The notes: generated by a model not told the origin, from the letters alone. Shown: positions 1 to 5,922, numbered from the stretch's first letter. The stretch: DNA of 5,922 nucleotides from an uncultured Leptolyngbya sp. (GCA_937899365.1 CALBPH010000400.1:1-5922); one strand, 5' to 3'. Translations and numbers: made by a program.

Positions 1-778
1 CAGAATCAGCTGAATTGATGGGAATTTCTGCGGTATTCAAGAATTCAACAAATGCCTCATTTAAGGTGATATAGCCCTGTTTGTTTAGATGCAATTCATC
101 CTTACGGTGATCTTCAGGAATCAGCCCTTGGCCATCTGCGATGGCGGAGAACCCATCAAAAACAATCACCTGATCGTCGTCGTCTAGAGAGTCAATATAT
201 CCATTCACTTCATAAATGGCTTGGGCAATATCGTCTGACCACACGGGTTGACGAATCAGGGGAACTTCTCCAACTGGGAGAATGGTGGTCACAATCACGG
301 TCGCACCCAAGGCTTTAGAGTCTTCGACCATTTGACGAATGTTGGCGCGGCAGAGATCGATAATAATGTTACGACTGTCTGGCATCAGGGGAATTGCTTT
401 GAGATCATTTATCCCCACTTGAATAATGACAATATCGGGCTCTAAATTTTCTAAATGAAAATCGAATCGCTGGCTAACTTGGGCCGATGTCTGACCGCCT
501 ACGCCTCGGTTAATAAATTCATATCCGTCTACGTTAGGGACATCCCAGTCTGCGGCTCTGGAATCTCCTAAAATGACAACCCGCTTTATAGCGCCCTTAG
601 CGTCGAGTTTTGGAGCTGGATTATAGTAACTCAGTCCTAAGGGATCTAAGCGCACTTGGTTCAGTTCAATATAGTATTTCTTGAGCTGTCCAAAGAGGAA
701 AAAATTGAGGGCTACTGACGCACCTACAAGAGGTATCCCCAAATATGTCAGTAGCGAGCTAACCTTGACCAATTTCAT
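1..778 (-). CDS. SGNH/GDSL-type hydrolase with N-terminal membrane anchor (3' end missing)
   Basis: Translating the minus strand from the ATG at 778 gives 259 uninterrupted codons up to the left edge, so the C-terminus lies outside the window. The SGNH blocks appear in order: ILGDSR with nucleophile Ser73, NRGVGGQTS with Gly94, QVGINDLK with Asn124, and KDELHLN with Asp227 and His230. These are the oxyanion-hole and catalytic-triad residues of SGNH esterases/lipases. Residues 9-30 are hydrophobic after a Lys-containing start, which suggests a signal anchor with the catalytic domain outside the cytoplasm. The start is well fixed: an in-frame TGA lies at 800-802 and there is no other start codon between. 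No clear Shine-Dalgarno is seen. The substrate cannot be read from sequence; acyl or acetyl esters of lipids or polysaccharides are typical of the family. The gene is divergent from the acyltransferase, and a functional link is not shown. Family assignment is confident, specificity unknown. Confidence 0.9.
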   Translation of the reverse strand, partial: MKLVKVSSLLTYLGIPLVGASVALNFFLFGQLKKYYIELNQVRLDPLGLSYYNPAPKLDAKGAIKRVVILGDSRAADWDVPNVDGYEFINRGVGGQTSAQVSQRFDFHLENLEPDIVIIQVGINDLKAIPLMPDSRNIIIDLCRANIRQMVEDSKALGATVIVTTILPVGEVPLIRQPVWSDDIAQAIYEVNGYIDSLDDDDQVIVFDGFSAIADGQGLIPEDHRKDELHLNKQGYITLNEAFVEFLNTAEIPINSADS

Positions 779-1119
779 AGGGCCGTTCGCGATGTGGATT
801 CAAGTTTCAGATTTAGAAAGATGCTGTGCTATTGCGATGTCATAACGTTTTTTAAAGACTAAAGTTCCAGCCGCATTTGTTCCAAATGGGTATGGCAGCA
901 CATCTTGGCTAATCCCTTGAATCATTGCCATGGGGCACTTTCCCCTGCTTTAAAGGTTTGAAAAATCTTTGTGAGGCTGGGGTGTAGGGGCACGATTGTC
1001 TGGTAGAGGCGACGGACGTTATGGAGATACCAGCTACCATAGTTGCCATTTGATGCTTGGGCAGGGCATAACCGTAGAGTGCTTTTTGGCTCGGTGATCT
1101 ACACCAGACTGTTGACTCT
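779..1119. other. Divergent intergenic spacer
   Basis: This 341-bp stretch separates the hydrolase and acyltransferase start codons, so promoters for both genes should lie here. I could not pick out a convincing -35/-10 pair on either strand. No tRNA, strong hairpin or tandem repeat is visible. A start-less minus-strand open frame, listed separately, occupies 922-1098. Confidence 0.7.
922..1098 (-). pseudogene. Possible gene remnant (58 codons, no start codon)
   Basis: The minus strand is open for 58 codons between an in-frame TAG at 1099-1101 and a TGA at 922-924. It contains no ATG, GTG or TTG codon. Its translation looks protein-like (for example YGSWYLHNVRRLYQ, then IVPLHPSLTKIFQTF), unlike the other frames here. 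One reading is the 3' tail of a decayed gene whose 5' part has been lost next to the acyltransferase gene. I do not recognise the family. A chance open frame is about equally plausible, so this is a weak call. Confidence 0.3.
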
Positions 1120-2286
1120 ATGGCCTCTGAAACTGCGTTATTTTTTCCTCCCAAGCAGCAGCCACTCCTCATTCGGCTGGTGCAGAGTGTGTCCTATCTG
1201 TTGCTCCAGCGGCTGTATCGGTGCGGACTGGTGGTGTCTGATGATGATGTAGCCAAGCTGCGGGCCATTGCCGGGGCGCGGGTGGTGTATGTGTGTAACC
1301 ACCCCACTATGGAGGATGGCATGGTGCTATTTAGCCTGGCGGCACGGGTGGGTCAGCTGTGGCACTACATTGTCGCGAAAGAGTCGTTTAAGGGCCTGCA
1401 GGGTCGTTTTTTGCAGTGGATGGGCTGTTATTCTATCCGGCGAGGGTTGGGGGACCGAGCCAGTATTGCCCAAACCTTGAGCTTATTAAAAGAATCCCAA
1501 GCCCAGGTGGTAATTTTTCCAGAGGGGGGATGTTCCTATCAAAACGATACGGTAATGCCGTTTCGCTCAGGGGCCATTCAGATGCCGCTACAGGTGGTGG
1601 CGCAGCTGACGAAAAAAGACCCTGATGTGGATTTGTATGTGGTGCCGATATCGCTCAAGTATCGCTATACGCAGCCGATGACGGTCATTATTGAGGAAAC
1701 TCTACAGGGGCTAGAGCAAACGTTAGGGATTATCCCCACTGAGCCCGAGGACTTTTATCAAAGGCTACTTGCGATCGCATCTCTCGTCATCACCCGCATA
1801 GAAACAGAATTTGGGATCACCGCTGATACCGAGCAAAGTTGGAACCAGCGCATTGACCAACTACGGCACCATGGGATCGCCCAGTGCGAGCAACAGCTAA
1901 ACTTACAGCCCAATGGAGCCCCAATCCGAGAGCGGGTGTACAAAATCCAGGCCCTATTAGAATCTGAAGAACCTAAAACCGTAGCCGAAGACGATGCCCT
2001 CTACTGGACCACGGTACGGCTACTTAACTTTGATGCCATCTATGACGGCTATGTCGCCGCCGACCCCACACCAGAGAGATTTTTAGATACCCTGATGCGC
2101 CTAGAGCGAGAGGTTTATCAGGTTGAGCATATTAAACCAAAAGCTCACCGTCAGGCTATTTTTCGAGTGGGCGAACCGATCAACTTAAAGCACTACGTAA
2201 AAGACTTTCGCCAAGATAAAGCTAGCACCGTAGAACGATTAACAGAACAGCTGCGCGCCACTGTTCAGGAGAACCTGTCCCGTTAA
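1120..2286 (+). CDS. PlsC-family acyltransferase (1-acyl-glycerol-3-phosphate acyltransferase-like)
   Basis: The 388-residue product carries the glycerolipid acyltransferase motifs in order. Motif I is the HX4D catalytic pair His61-Asp66 (NHPTMED). A GCYSIRRG segment at 102-109 fits motif II. Motif III is FPEG at 133-136, and motif IV is VVPISLKY at 174-181. Family members transfer an acyl chain from acyl-ACP or acyl-CoA to lysophosphatidate or a related acceptor at the inner membrane face. The VGEP-I segment that usually follows motif IV closely is at 350-354, so about 150-160 residues are inserted between them; the exact acceptor is therefore uncertain. The first 40 residues include a moderately hydrophobic stretch (about 17-30) that could contact membrane. 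ATG 1120 is the first start after an in-frame TAG at 1075-1077; no Shine-Dalgarno is obvious. It converges with the LRR gene, with 2 bp between stop codons. Confidence 0.88.
   Translation: MASETALFFPPKQQPLLIRLVQSVSYLLLQRLYRCGLVVSDDDVAKLRAIAGARVVYVCNHPTMEDGMVLFSLAARVGQLWHYIVAKESFKGLQGRFLQWMGCYSIRRGLGDRASIAQTLSLLKESQAQVVIFPEGGCSYQNDTVMPFRSGAIQMPLQVVAQLTKKDPDVDLYVVPISLKYRYTQPMTVIIEETLQGLEQTLGIIPTEPEDFYQRLLAIASLVITRIETEFGITADTEQSWNQRIDQLRHHGIAQCEQQLNLQPNGAPIRERVYKIQALLESEEPKTVAEDDALYWTTVRLLNFDAIYDGYVAADPTPERFLDTLMRLEREVYQVEHIKPKAHRQAIFRVGEPINLKHYVKDFRQDKASTVERLTEQLRATVQENLSR
1771..1778. repeat. HIP1 octamer GCGATCGC
   Basis: Exact copy of the highly iterated palindrome found across many cyanobacterial genomes, here inside the acyltransferase coding region. 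It supports the taxonomic assignment and says nothing about gene function. Confidence 0.9.
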
Positions 2287-2288
2287 TT

Positions 2289-3038
2289 CTACCGCTCTCC
2301 TCGATAGTCTCCTGGGCAAATATCCCCCAGGTTCTCGGGGCAGGTCTCGGCGTCAATCTCAATGCCGCTAAGATCGAGTAGCTGCCACTCCTGTTCCACC
2401 GCAGGCGTCAGAATTTCTCCGATGGGGCTCACATCTGTAAACGGATTGTAGGCAACATTGAGCGACCGGATAGTGGCGATGTCAGCCACCGGAGCAATGC
2501 TGTCGATTTGGTTATAGCTGGCATCGAGGGTGGTGAGCCGGGTGAGGGAGGTCAGGGCAGTGATATCACTGAGCTGGGTATTGGCCACCCGCAGGGTTTG
2601 CAACCGGCTGAGGGTGGCAATGGGGGTTAAGTCGGGAATGACATGACCACTGAGGTTAAGCTCGGTAAGATTGGGGGTTGCGATCGCAATCATTTGCAAG
2701 TCCACACCGACCGGAAAATCCACCATCAGACCGTTTTCTGGCAAATAGGTGGTTTGCAACTGGGGTCCCCGTAGGGTGTTCACCGTCGCCAACCGTCGCT
2801 CGGCCAACCCGCAATCATTCAGGGGCAGCGCCGCCATCAATGCCTCCACCGTTTGCCAGGCATAGGGACGGCTATAGAGTGCAGAACTCCAATCGCTGGA
2901 AACACCCTGGAACGCCTCACACAGATCTGCAAACGTAGGCTGCGGGTCCGATGCGATCGCAGGTATAGCAGCCGCCGTACACCAGACAGCGGCCAGACTA
3001 GCCAGTACGTTCACAGCCAAAGGGTTGAGTTGGGGCAT
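2289..3038 (-). CDS. Secreted leucine-rich-repeat protein
   Basis: With ATG 3038 the product is 249 residues. Residues 5-29 form a hydrophobic signal-peptide core ending in an A-I-A cleavage-type motif at 27-29, so export to the periplasm or outside is predicted. Residues 34-85 form a Cys-containing region (Cys40 and Cys76, in TFADLC and LPLNDC) that I recall preceding LRRs in other cyanobacterial proteins. Residues 124-211 are four 22-residue internalin-type LRRs. A C-terminal cap has a Cys pair (ETC-PENLGDIC). LRR proteins generally bind other proteins; no enzymatic motif is seen. Upstream in-frame starts exist at 3098 (ATG) and 3101 (GTG), giving up to 270 residues. I prefer 3038 because the signal peptide then sits at the N-terminus, a GGA lies 8 bases upstream, and a possible promoter lies at 3114-3144. 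The signal lacks a basic residue with this start, so a longer form containing Lys19 (270-residue numbering) is possible. Confidence 0.85.
   Translation of the reverse strand: MPQLNPLAVNVLASLAAVWCTAAAIPAIASDPQPTFADLCEAFQGVSSDWSSALYSRPYAWQTVEALMAALPLNDCGLAERRLATVNTLRGPQLQTTYLPENGLMVDFPVGVDLQMIAIATPNLTELNLSGHVIPDLTPIATLSRLQTLRVANTQLSDITALTSLTRLTTLDASYNQIDSIAPVADIATIRSLNVAYNPFTDVSPIGEILTPAVEQEWQLLDLSGIEIDAETCPENLGDICPGDYRGER
2406..2669 (-). repeat. Four tandem 22-residue leucine-rich repeats
   Basis: Four consecutive units of exactly 22 residues begin LTELNLSG, LQTLRVAN, LTTLDASY and IRSLNVAY. Each continues with an I/L/F-x-D-(I/L/V)-x-P/A-(I/L/V) pattern, as in internalin-type LRRs. They should form a short curved solenoid in the exported protein. 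Confidence 0.85.
2680..2687. repeat. HIP1 octamer GCGATCGC
   Basis: Exact HIP1 copy within the LRR gene, extended symmetrically to the 12-bp palindrome TTGCGATCGCAA. Confidence 0.9.
2953..2960. repeat. HIP1 octamer GCGATCGC
   Basis: Third exact HIP1 copy, in the signal-peptide-proximal part of the LRR gene. None is found in the cyclase operon to the right. Confidence 0.9.
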
Positions 3039-3113
3039 CACTATTTTCCAGGCACTAGACTCAACAGCATTGGACCACCAAATCATCCCCCGGTCCATCA
3101 CTTTTAAGAACCA

Positions 3114-3144
3114 TTTATATTTGCTCCCAGCAAGCAGCCCCCAA
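3114..3144 (-). promoter_or_regulatory. Possible sigma70-type promoter of the LRR gene
   Basis: On the minus strand TATAAA (3119 to 3114) could be a -10 box, with TTGGGG (3144 to 3139) as a weak -35 at a slightly long 19-bp spacing. Transcription would start near 3107, giving a leader of about 70 nt to ATG 3038. A small inverted repeat (TTGCT-CCC-AGCAA, 3121-3133) lies between the boxes. Assigned by eye, so low confidence. Confidence 0.3.
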
Positions 3145-3416
3145 CCGCCTCTCTCCAGGATCAGATCGACCGCGTCAGCTCATCAACTCATAAACAAAGA
3201 TAGATGTTCAATAAAACAACCGAACAACAAAATAACCCAGCAACAAACGTATCAAAAATTACATCACTCTCCTAGGGAAAACACCCCTCAGTACTCCCCT
3301 ACATTGCCTGTATAAAGACGTGATCCAGGGGTCCCAGAAACGCCCTAAGCAGCCCCAGACTTGCCAACCAATCACATCAGTCACCAATACATGACAAAGC
3401 GTCTACTATGGGAGAG

Positions 3417-3433
3417 AAATAAGTACGTTATTT
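3417..3433. promoter_or_regulatory. AT-rich dyad, possible operator
   Basis: AAATAA and TTATTT form a perfect 6-bp inverted repeat around GTACG. The size and symmetry suit a dimeric repressor site. As RNA the stem would be weak and no T-run follows, so a terminator is unlikely. No matching regulator is identifiable in the window. Confidence 0.25.
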
Positions 3434-3459
3434 AGGATCCGATCTCAAGATTGGCCTAT

Positions 3460-3530
3460 CGCGAACCAGAAATACGGGTTATATTGCTATGAGAATAAAG
3501 GGGCACGCGATCTACCAGTAATTACGGGTT
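3460..3530. repeat. Duplicated element CGCGA..ACCAG..TACGGGTT
   Basis: The blocks CGCGA, ACCAG and TACGGGTT occur in the same order twice. Copy 1 is at 3460-3480, with gaps of 0 and 3 bases. Copy 2 is at 3506-3530, with gaps of 3 and 4 bases. TACGGGTT recurs at a 50-bp offset, close to five helical turns. This could be a tandem binding site for a regulator of the cyclase operon or an old local duplication. Confidence 0.45.
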
Positions 3531-3661
3531 TTAGTACGAAGACATAAAAAGGCCGAGTAAATTCTTCCGAAAATTCCATATTCATTGCTTCATGATGTAC
3601 GGATCACCCTATATGGCCAGGGTAATCTTAATATCAGGTAGTCTCGTCAGTCAGGTTTTCT

Positions 3662-5455
3662 ATGGAAGGAGCGCAACAATCGCTTCAAAACCAGCAGCGT
3701 GTACTCGCCGCCATCGTGGTGACTGACGCAGTGGGGTTCAGTGCCCAGATGTCCGCCGATGAAGAGCGGGCTCTGGCCACTATTAATCGAGATCTTAAGC
3801 AGATTGCAGGCCTATGCAAGGTGTTTAACGGTCAGGTACTCAAGTCAACCGGCGATGGCCTGTTGATGTGCTTCTTTAGTGCTGCCCAGGCCGTCGCCTG
3901 TGGGCTTAACATTCAAAAGAAACTGCGCAGCGACAGCAAGTGGGACAGCTTTGACCATCGCATCGGCATTCACCTGGGCGATGTATACATCAATAATTCA
4001 GACGTCATGGGCAATGGCGTCAACATTGCCGCCAGGTTAGAAAGCTTCGCGGCCCCTGGAGAAATCTGCGTTTCCCAGGTGGTCTACGATGTGGTCAAAA
4101 GCCGACTCGATCTCGATGCCACATTCCTCGGGCCGTTAAACCTAAAAAATATTCAAGAACAGGTCCCCGCCTATCAGCTAAGGCCAGTCGTCGAACTAGA
4201 CATCTGCGATGCGGAAATGACCCGGCCATTTTTTGCCGAAGGCATTGAAGGATATGTCTTTGACAGCCCGCTGGATCAAGCCCTGCAAACCCTAGGTGAT
4301 CACGCCGAGCATCTACGTATCAAAAAGCTCATCTTCGGCACCTGCCAAAATCTGTGGGAAAACGATACCATCGTCCTCGATCAATTTTCCCTACAGCATC
4401 TGATCGAGTCTTTGATGAGACGCAATCCATCAGTTGACCAGTGCCGCGCCAGTCTCTATCGCATTGTCGCCACCCTCAACCACAAGGAAATCTACTCCGA
4501 TGTGGCAGAAGACATCTTACAGGCCATCACTCCCTTATACATTGAGCGCGCGGCCAATCGCTTACCTGACGTTCCACCAGAGACAGAGGATGTAGCCGAA
4601 GAAGTTGCGGGAGAATCAAAAGATCGCTATCAGCACGTGGCTGATGAACTAGAGTGCGATCCCCAAATTATTCGGATCAAAAAAGTCCTTTACTGTCTCT
4701 GCCACAAAGTATGGGAAACAGATATTCGAAAAATTGAGCAGGCAGATACAGCCATCTTAGTAAAGCAGCTTTACCAGCTCACCCCCACCCCCAATGACCT
4801 CAAATATCGGCTGCGCCATCTGCTACACCACTTAAACCGCAAAGCTAAATACACCAAGATCGTCAACACCATTTTCAAGGCCTTTAATCCTCTATATAGC
4901 GCCCAGACTGAACTGATCCCGATGTCCACACCGGGGCTACAAAATGTCAGCGACACCGATAGCCCCGAAACCTGTTTTGGCGATTTACCCGTCGGCATCC
5001 ATCCCGACAACACCGTTGCCCTTTCAGCTAAAGCGGTCGAAGGTCCGCCCATGGGCGCTATTGCCCAAGTCAAAGACCGGGCCGATCTGTTCGAACTCAG
5101 CCTAGGCATCATCAAGTGCTGCAGTCCGCTACGGGCCAAAATTTTGCTGCACTCCACCCTCTACAGTCCATTTGCAGGTAGTTCACAAGAGTGGTCGCTG
5201 CTGCGCAGCAAAACCTTAGAAGACTTTTTGCGAGAAGTCTTTAACTACTGCCCATCCTTCCAAGATTTAGAAAGCAAGCTATCCATCATTGTCCATTGTC
5301 TCGAAGACACTGACGAAAATGAGCCCGTGGTCACAGCCATCCTAAGCGCCATTAAGCCCTACTATGTCAAACCCGACAACTCTCCGGCTCCTGTAGAAGC
5401 CAAAACCGCCATAACCGCCGCTGTTACCTCTATGAGGCCCGCCTCCTATGGATAA
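3662..5455 (+). CDS. Soluble class III adenylate cyclase with three C-terminal helical repeats
   Basis: The 597-residue product begins directly with a class III nucleotidyl cyclase domain (about residues 13-175). All canonical residues are visible. Metal-binding Asp22 is in VVTDAVGFS and Asp65 in KSTGDG. Adenine-specifying Lys61 and Asp114 are present. Transition-state Asn121 and Arg125 lie in DVMGNGVNIAAR. This predicts ATP to cAMP plus pyrophosphate, working as a dimer in the cytoplasm; no signal peptide or membrane helix is seen. After it come three related predicted-helical modules (218-295, 337-414, 490-570), joined by an acidic linker and a Pro/Ser/Thr-rich linker. Their function is unknown to me; partner binding or regulation is inferred. 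No PAS, GAF, HAMP or response-regulator domain is recognisable. ATG 3662 is the first start after an in-frame TAA at 3629-3631, with AGG six bases upstream. The end overlaps the pentapeptide-repeat gene by 8 bp, so the two are probably one operon. Confidence 0.92.
   Translation: MEGAQQSLQNQQRVLAAIVVTDAVGFSAQMSADEERALATINRDLKQIAGLCKVFNGQVLKSTGDGLLMCFFSAAQAVACGLNIQKKLRSDSKWDSFDHRIGIHLGDVYINNSDVMGNGVNIAARLESFAAPGEICVSQVVYDVVKSRLDLDATFLGPLNLKNIQEQVPAYQLRPVVELDICDAEMTRPFFAEGIEGYVFDSPLDQALQTLGDHAEHLRIKKLIFGTCQNLWENDTIVLDQFSLQHLIESLMRRNPSVDQCRASLYRIVATLNHKEIYSDVAEDILQAITPLYIERAANRLPDVPPETEDVAEEVAGESKDRYQHVADELECDPQIIRIKKVLYCLCHKVWETDIRKIEQADTAILVKQLYQLTPTPNDLKYRLRHLLHHLNRKAKYTKIVNTIFKAFNPLYSAQTELIPMSTPGLQNVSDTDSPETCFGDLPVGIHPDNTVALSAKAVEGPPMGAIAQVKDRADLFELSLGIIKCCSPLRAKILLHSTLYSPFAGSSQEWSLLRSKTLEDFLREVFNYCPSFQDLESKLSIIVHCLEDTDENEPVVTAILSAIKPYYVKPDNSPAPVEAKTAITAAVTSMRPASYG
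4313..5371 (+). repeat. Threefold protein repeat in the cyclase C-terminus
   Basis: Modules A (4313-4546), B (4670-4903) and C (5129-5371) each start with (L/I)R-x-K and end with P-(L/Y)-Y. A and B align over 78 residues without gaps, with about 20 identities by my count. These include RIKK, a Cys, W-E-x-D, a Leu-Asn-x-Lys stretch and PLY. C keeps the hydrophobic pattern, the PSxxxL segment and AI-KPYY but has lost the Trp and Cys. The pattern is amphipathic-helical and is not TPR-like. Confidence 0.65.
5434..5445 (+). promoter_or_regulatory. Shine-Dalgarno of the pentapeptide gene in a small hairpin
   Basis: GAGG (5434-5437) lies 10 bases before the ATG at 5448 and is the best ribosome-binding match. 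It can pair with CCTC (5442-5445) across a CCCG loop. The site is inside the cyclase reading frame, so ribosomes finishing the cyclase would open it. This suits translational coupling, although a 4-bp stem is only marginally stable. Confidence 0.4.
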
Positions 5456-5922
5456 TACTGAACTACTAAACTGCTACAACAGTGGTCACAAAGACTTTAG
5501 CGGTCTGTGCCTGGCGGGCCTAGAACTCCCCAAAGCAGATCTGATCGGCGCTAACTTTTCTAAGGCCGATCTAGAACGCACGGATCTGATGTTCTCCTAT
5601 TTGAGCCGGGTAAATCTGCAACAGGCCAACCTCAGCCATGCCAACCTCAGTGGCGTCAACCTCAACCAGGCCAATCTGATTTACTCCAACCTGAGTGATG
5701 CCAACCTGCACGGAGCCAGCTTGCAGGGAGCAGACCTGCGGGGTGCCGATCTTACCCTGGCCGATTTGTTTGATGTTAATTTAGCCGACGCCGACCTGCG
5801 CAATGCCAACCTCAGCGGGGCCAACCTCACCGGGGCCTCAATACCCGGAGCAAACATAAGACGAGCCATACTCAGTGAGCCAACCATAAACCGCGCACGA
5901 CCACACCGGCAAGACGAGAAGC
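5448..5922 (+). CDS. Pentapeptide-repeat protein (3' end missing)
   Basis: From ATG 5448 the frame is open for 158 codons to the right edge, so the C-terminus is not seen. A 15-residue N-terminal lead (MDNTELLNCYNSGHK) is followed at residues 16-150 by 27 consecutive pentapeptides of the A(D/N)LXX type. Every central position is Leu, Phe or Ile, with no break in register. Such repeats fold into a right-handed quadrilateral beta-helix, here nearly seven coils. Roles in the family vary from DNA mimicry and gyrase protection to scaffolding, and the sequence does not decide between them. No signal peptide or membrane helix is visible in the part seen, so it is probably cytosolic. It starts 8 bp inside the cyclase gene, in another frame, implying co-expression. 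Residues 131-147 switch to Ile at core positions and use four ATA codons, unlike the rest. Confidence 0.93.
   Translation, partial: MDNTELLNCYNSGHKDFSGLCLAGLELPKADLIGANFSKADLERTDLMFSYLSRVNLQQANLSHANLSGVNLNQANLIYSNLSDANLHGASLQGADLRGADLTLADLFDVNLADADLRNANLSGANLTGASIPGANIRRAILSEPTINRARPHRQDEK
5493..5897 (+). repeat. Array of 27 pentapeptide repeats
   Basis: Units run uninterrupted from DFSGL to TINRA (residues 16-150). Most central units match N/D-L-x-x-A closely; the first few and the last four are more divergent, as expected at helix ends. At DNA level this gives a 15-bp periodicity with recurring GCCAACCTC-like words. Confidence 0.9.

Larger units (their letters stand above)
3145..3661. other. 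Intergenic region upstream of the cyclase operon
   Basis: No gene is supported in these 517 bp. The part at about 3190-3280 is A/C-rich and G-poor on the plus strand. Farther right lie a 17-bp dyad (3417-3433) and a duplicated element (3460-3530), listed separately. A weak promoter candidate for the cyclase is TTGCTT (3585-3590) with TATATG (3610-3615), but the 19-bp spacing is long. The only Shine-Dalgarno-like bases before the cyclase are AGG at 3653-3655, six bases from the ATG. The region is long for a compact genome, so a regulated promoter or small RNA here is possible but unproven. Confidence 0.65.

Noticed and set aside
909..1172. Minus-strand open frame of 87 codons
   Set aside because: It overlaps the start of the acyltransferase on the opposite strand and its translation has no recognisable domain. 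The neighbouring minus frame looks more protein-like.
2311..2331. Stem CCTGGG/CCCAGG as a terminator between the convergent genes
   Set aside because: Six base pairs with a 9-base loop and no following T-run on either strand; it lies in the LRR coding region.
2678..3315. Plus-strand open frames antisense to the LRR gene and running into the spacer
   Set aside because: Compositionally biased (Pro, Ser, Gln and Asn rich) shadows of a well-supported gene, with no motif or ribosome site.
3368..3394. Short near-repeat CCAATCACATCA / CCAATACATGA
   Set aside because: Only a 5-base exact core plus loose similarity in A/C-rich sequence; easily chance.
3593..3606. TGAT-N6-ATCA as a cAMP receptor protein site upstream of the cyclase
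   Set aside because: It is symmetric, but aligning it to TGTGA-N6-TCACA leaves the left half almost unmatched. Its location before a cyclase gene made it tempting.
4771..5157. Minus-strand open frame of 128 codons inside the cyclase gene
   Set aside because: Antisense to a well-supported coding region containing the repeated module; no domain recognised.
5681..5887. Minus-strand open frame with a repeating Arg/Leu/Ala pattern
   Set aside because: The periodicity is the reverse-strand image of the 15-bp pentapeptide repeats, not a separate repeat protein.

Overview
The window looks like chromosomal DNA from a cyanobacterium. Three exact copies of the cyanobacterial HIP1 octamer (GCGATCGC) fall within about 1.2 kb. 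The class III cyclase, leucine-rich-repeat and pentapeptide-repeat proteins also read like familiar cyanobacterial types. I see no tRNA, rRNA, CRISPR array, transposase or phage gene, so this is not an obvious mobile island. The genus cannot be fixed from the sequence.

Layout from left to right. (1) A minus-strand gene runs off the left edge and encodes a membrane-anchored SGNH/GDSL hydrolase (1-778). (2) A 341-bp spacer separates it from a divergent gene; the spacer carries a start-less open frame that may be a gene remnant. (3) A plus-strand PlsC-type acyltransferase (1120-2286) carries a long insertion before its last motif. (4) A convergent minus-strand gene for a secreted leucine-rich-repeat protein (2289-3038) stops only 2 bp away. 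(5) A spacer of about 620 bp (3039-3661) holds a possible promoter for the LRR gene, a 17-bp AT-rich dyad and a duplicated element about 50 bp apart. (6) A plus-strand operon closes the window: a soluble class III adenylate cyclase with a threefold repeated C-terminal helical module (3662-5455), overlapping by 8 bp a pentapeptide-repeat protein (5448 to the right edge, no stop seen).

How the genes may work together. The first three are probably independent: an envelope-side hydrolase, a phospholipid-type acyltransferase and an exported LRR protein. The last two are tightly linked. The cyclase has every canonical catalytic residue for cAMP synthesis, has no membrane segment, and ends in three related modules of about 78-81 residues that could bind a partner or regulate activity. 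The pentapeptide protein starts inside the cyclase gene, and its likely Shine-Dalgarno sits in a small potential hairpin, which suggests translational coupling. A cAMP-signalling pair, with the beta-helical protein as partner, is the most interesting hypothesis here; it is inference, not demonstrated.
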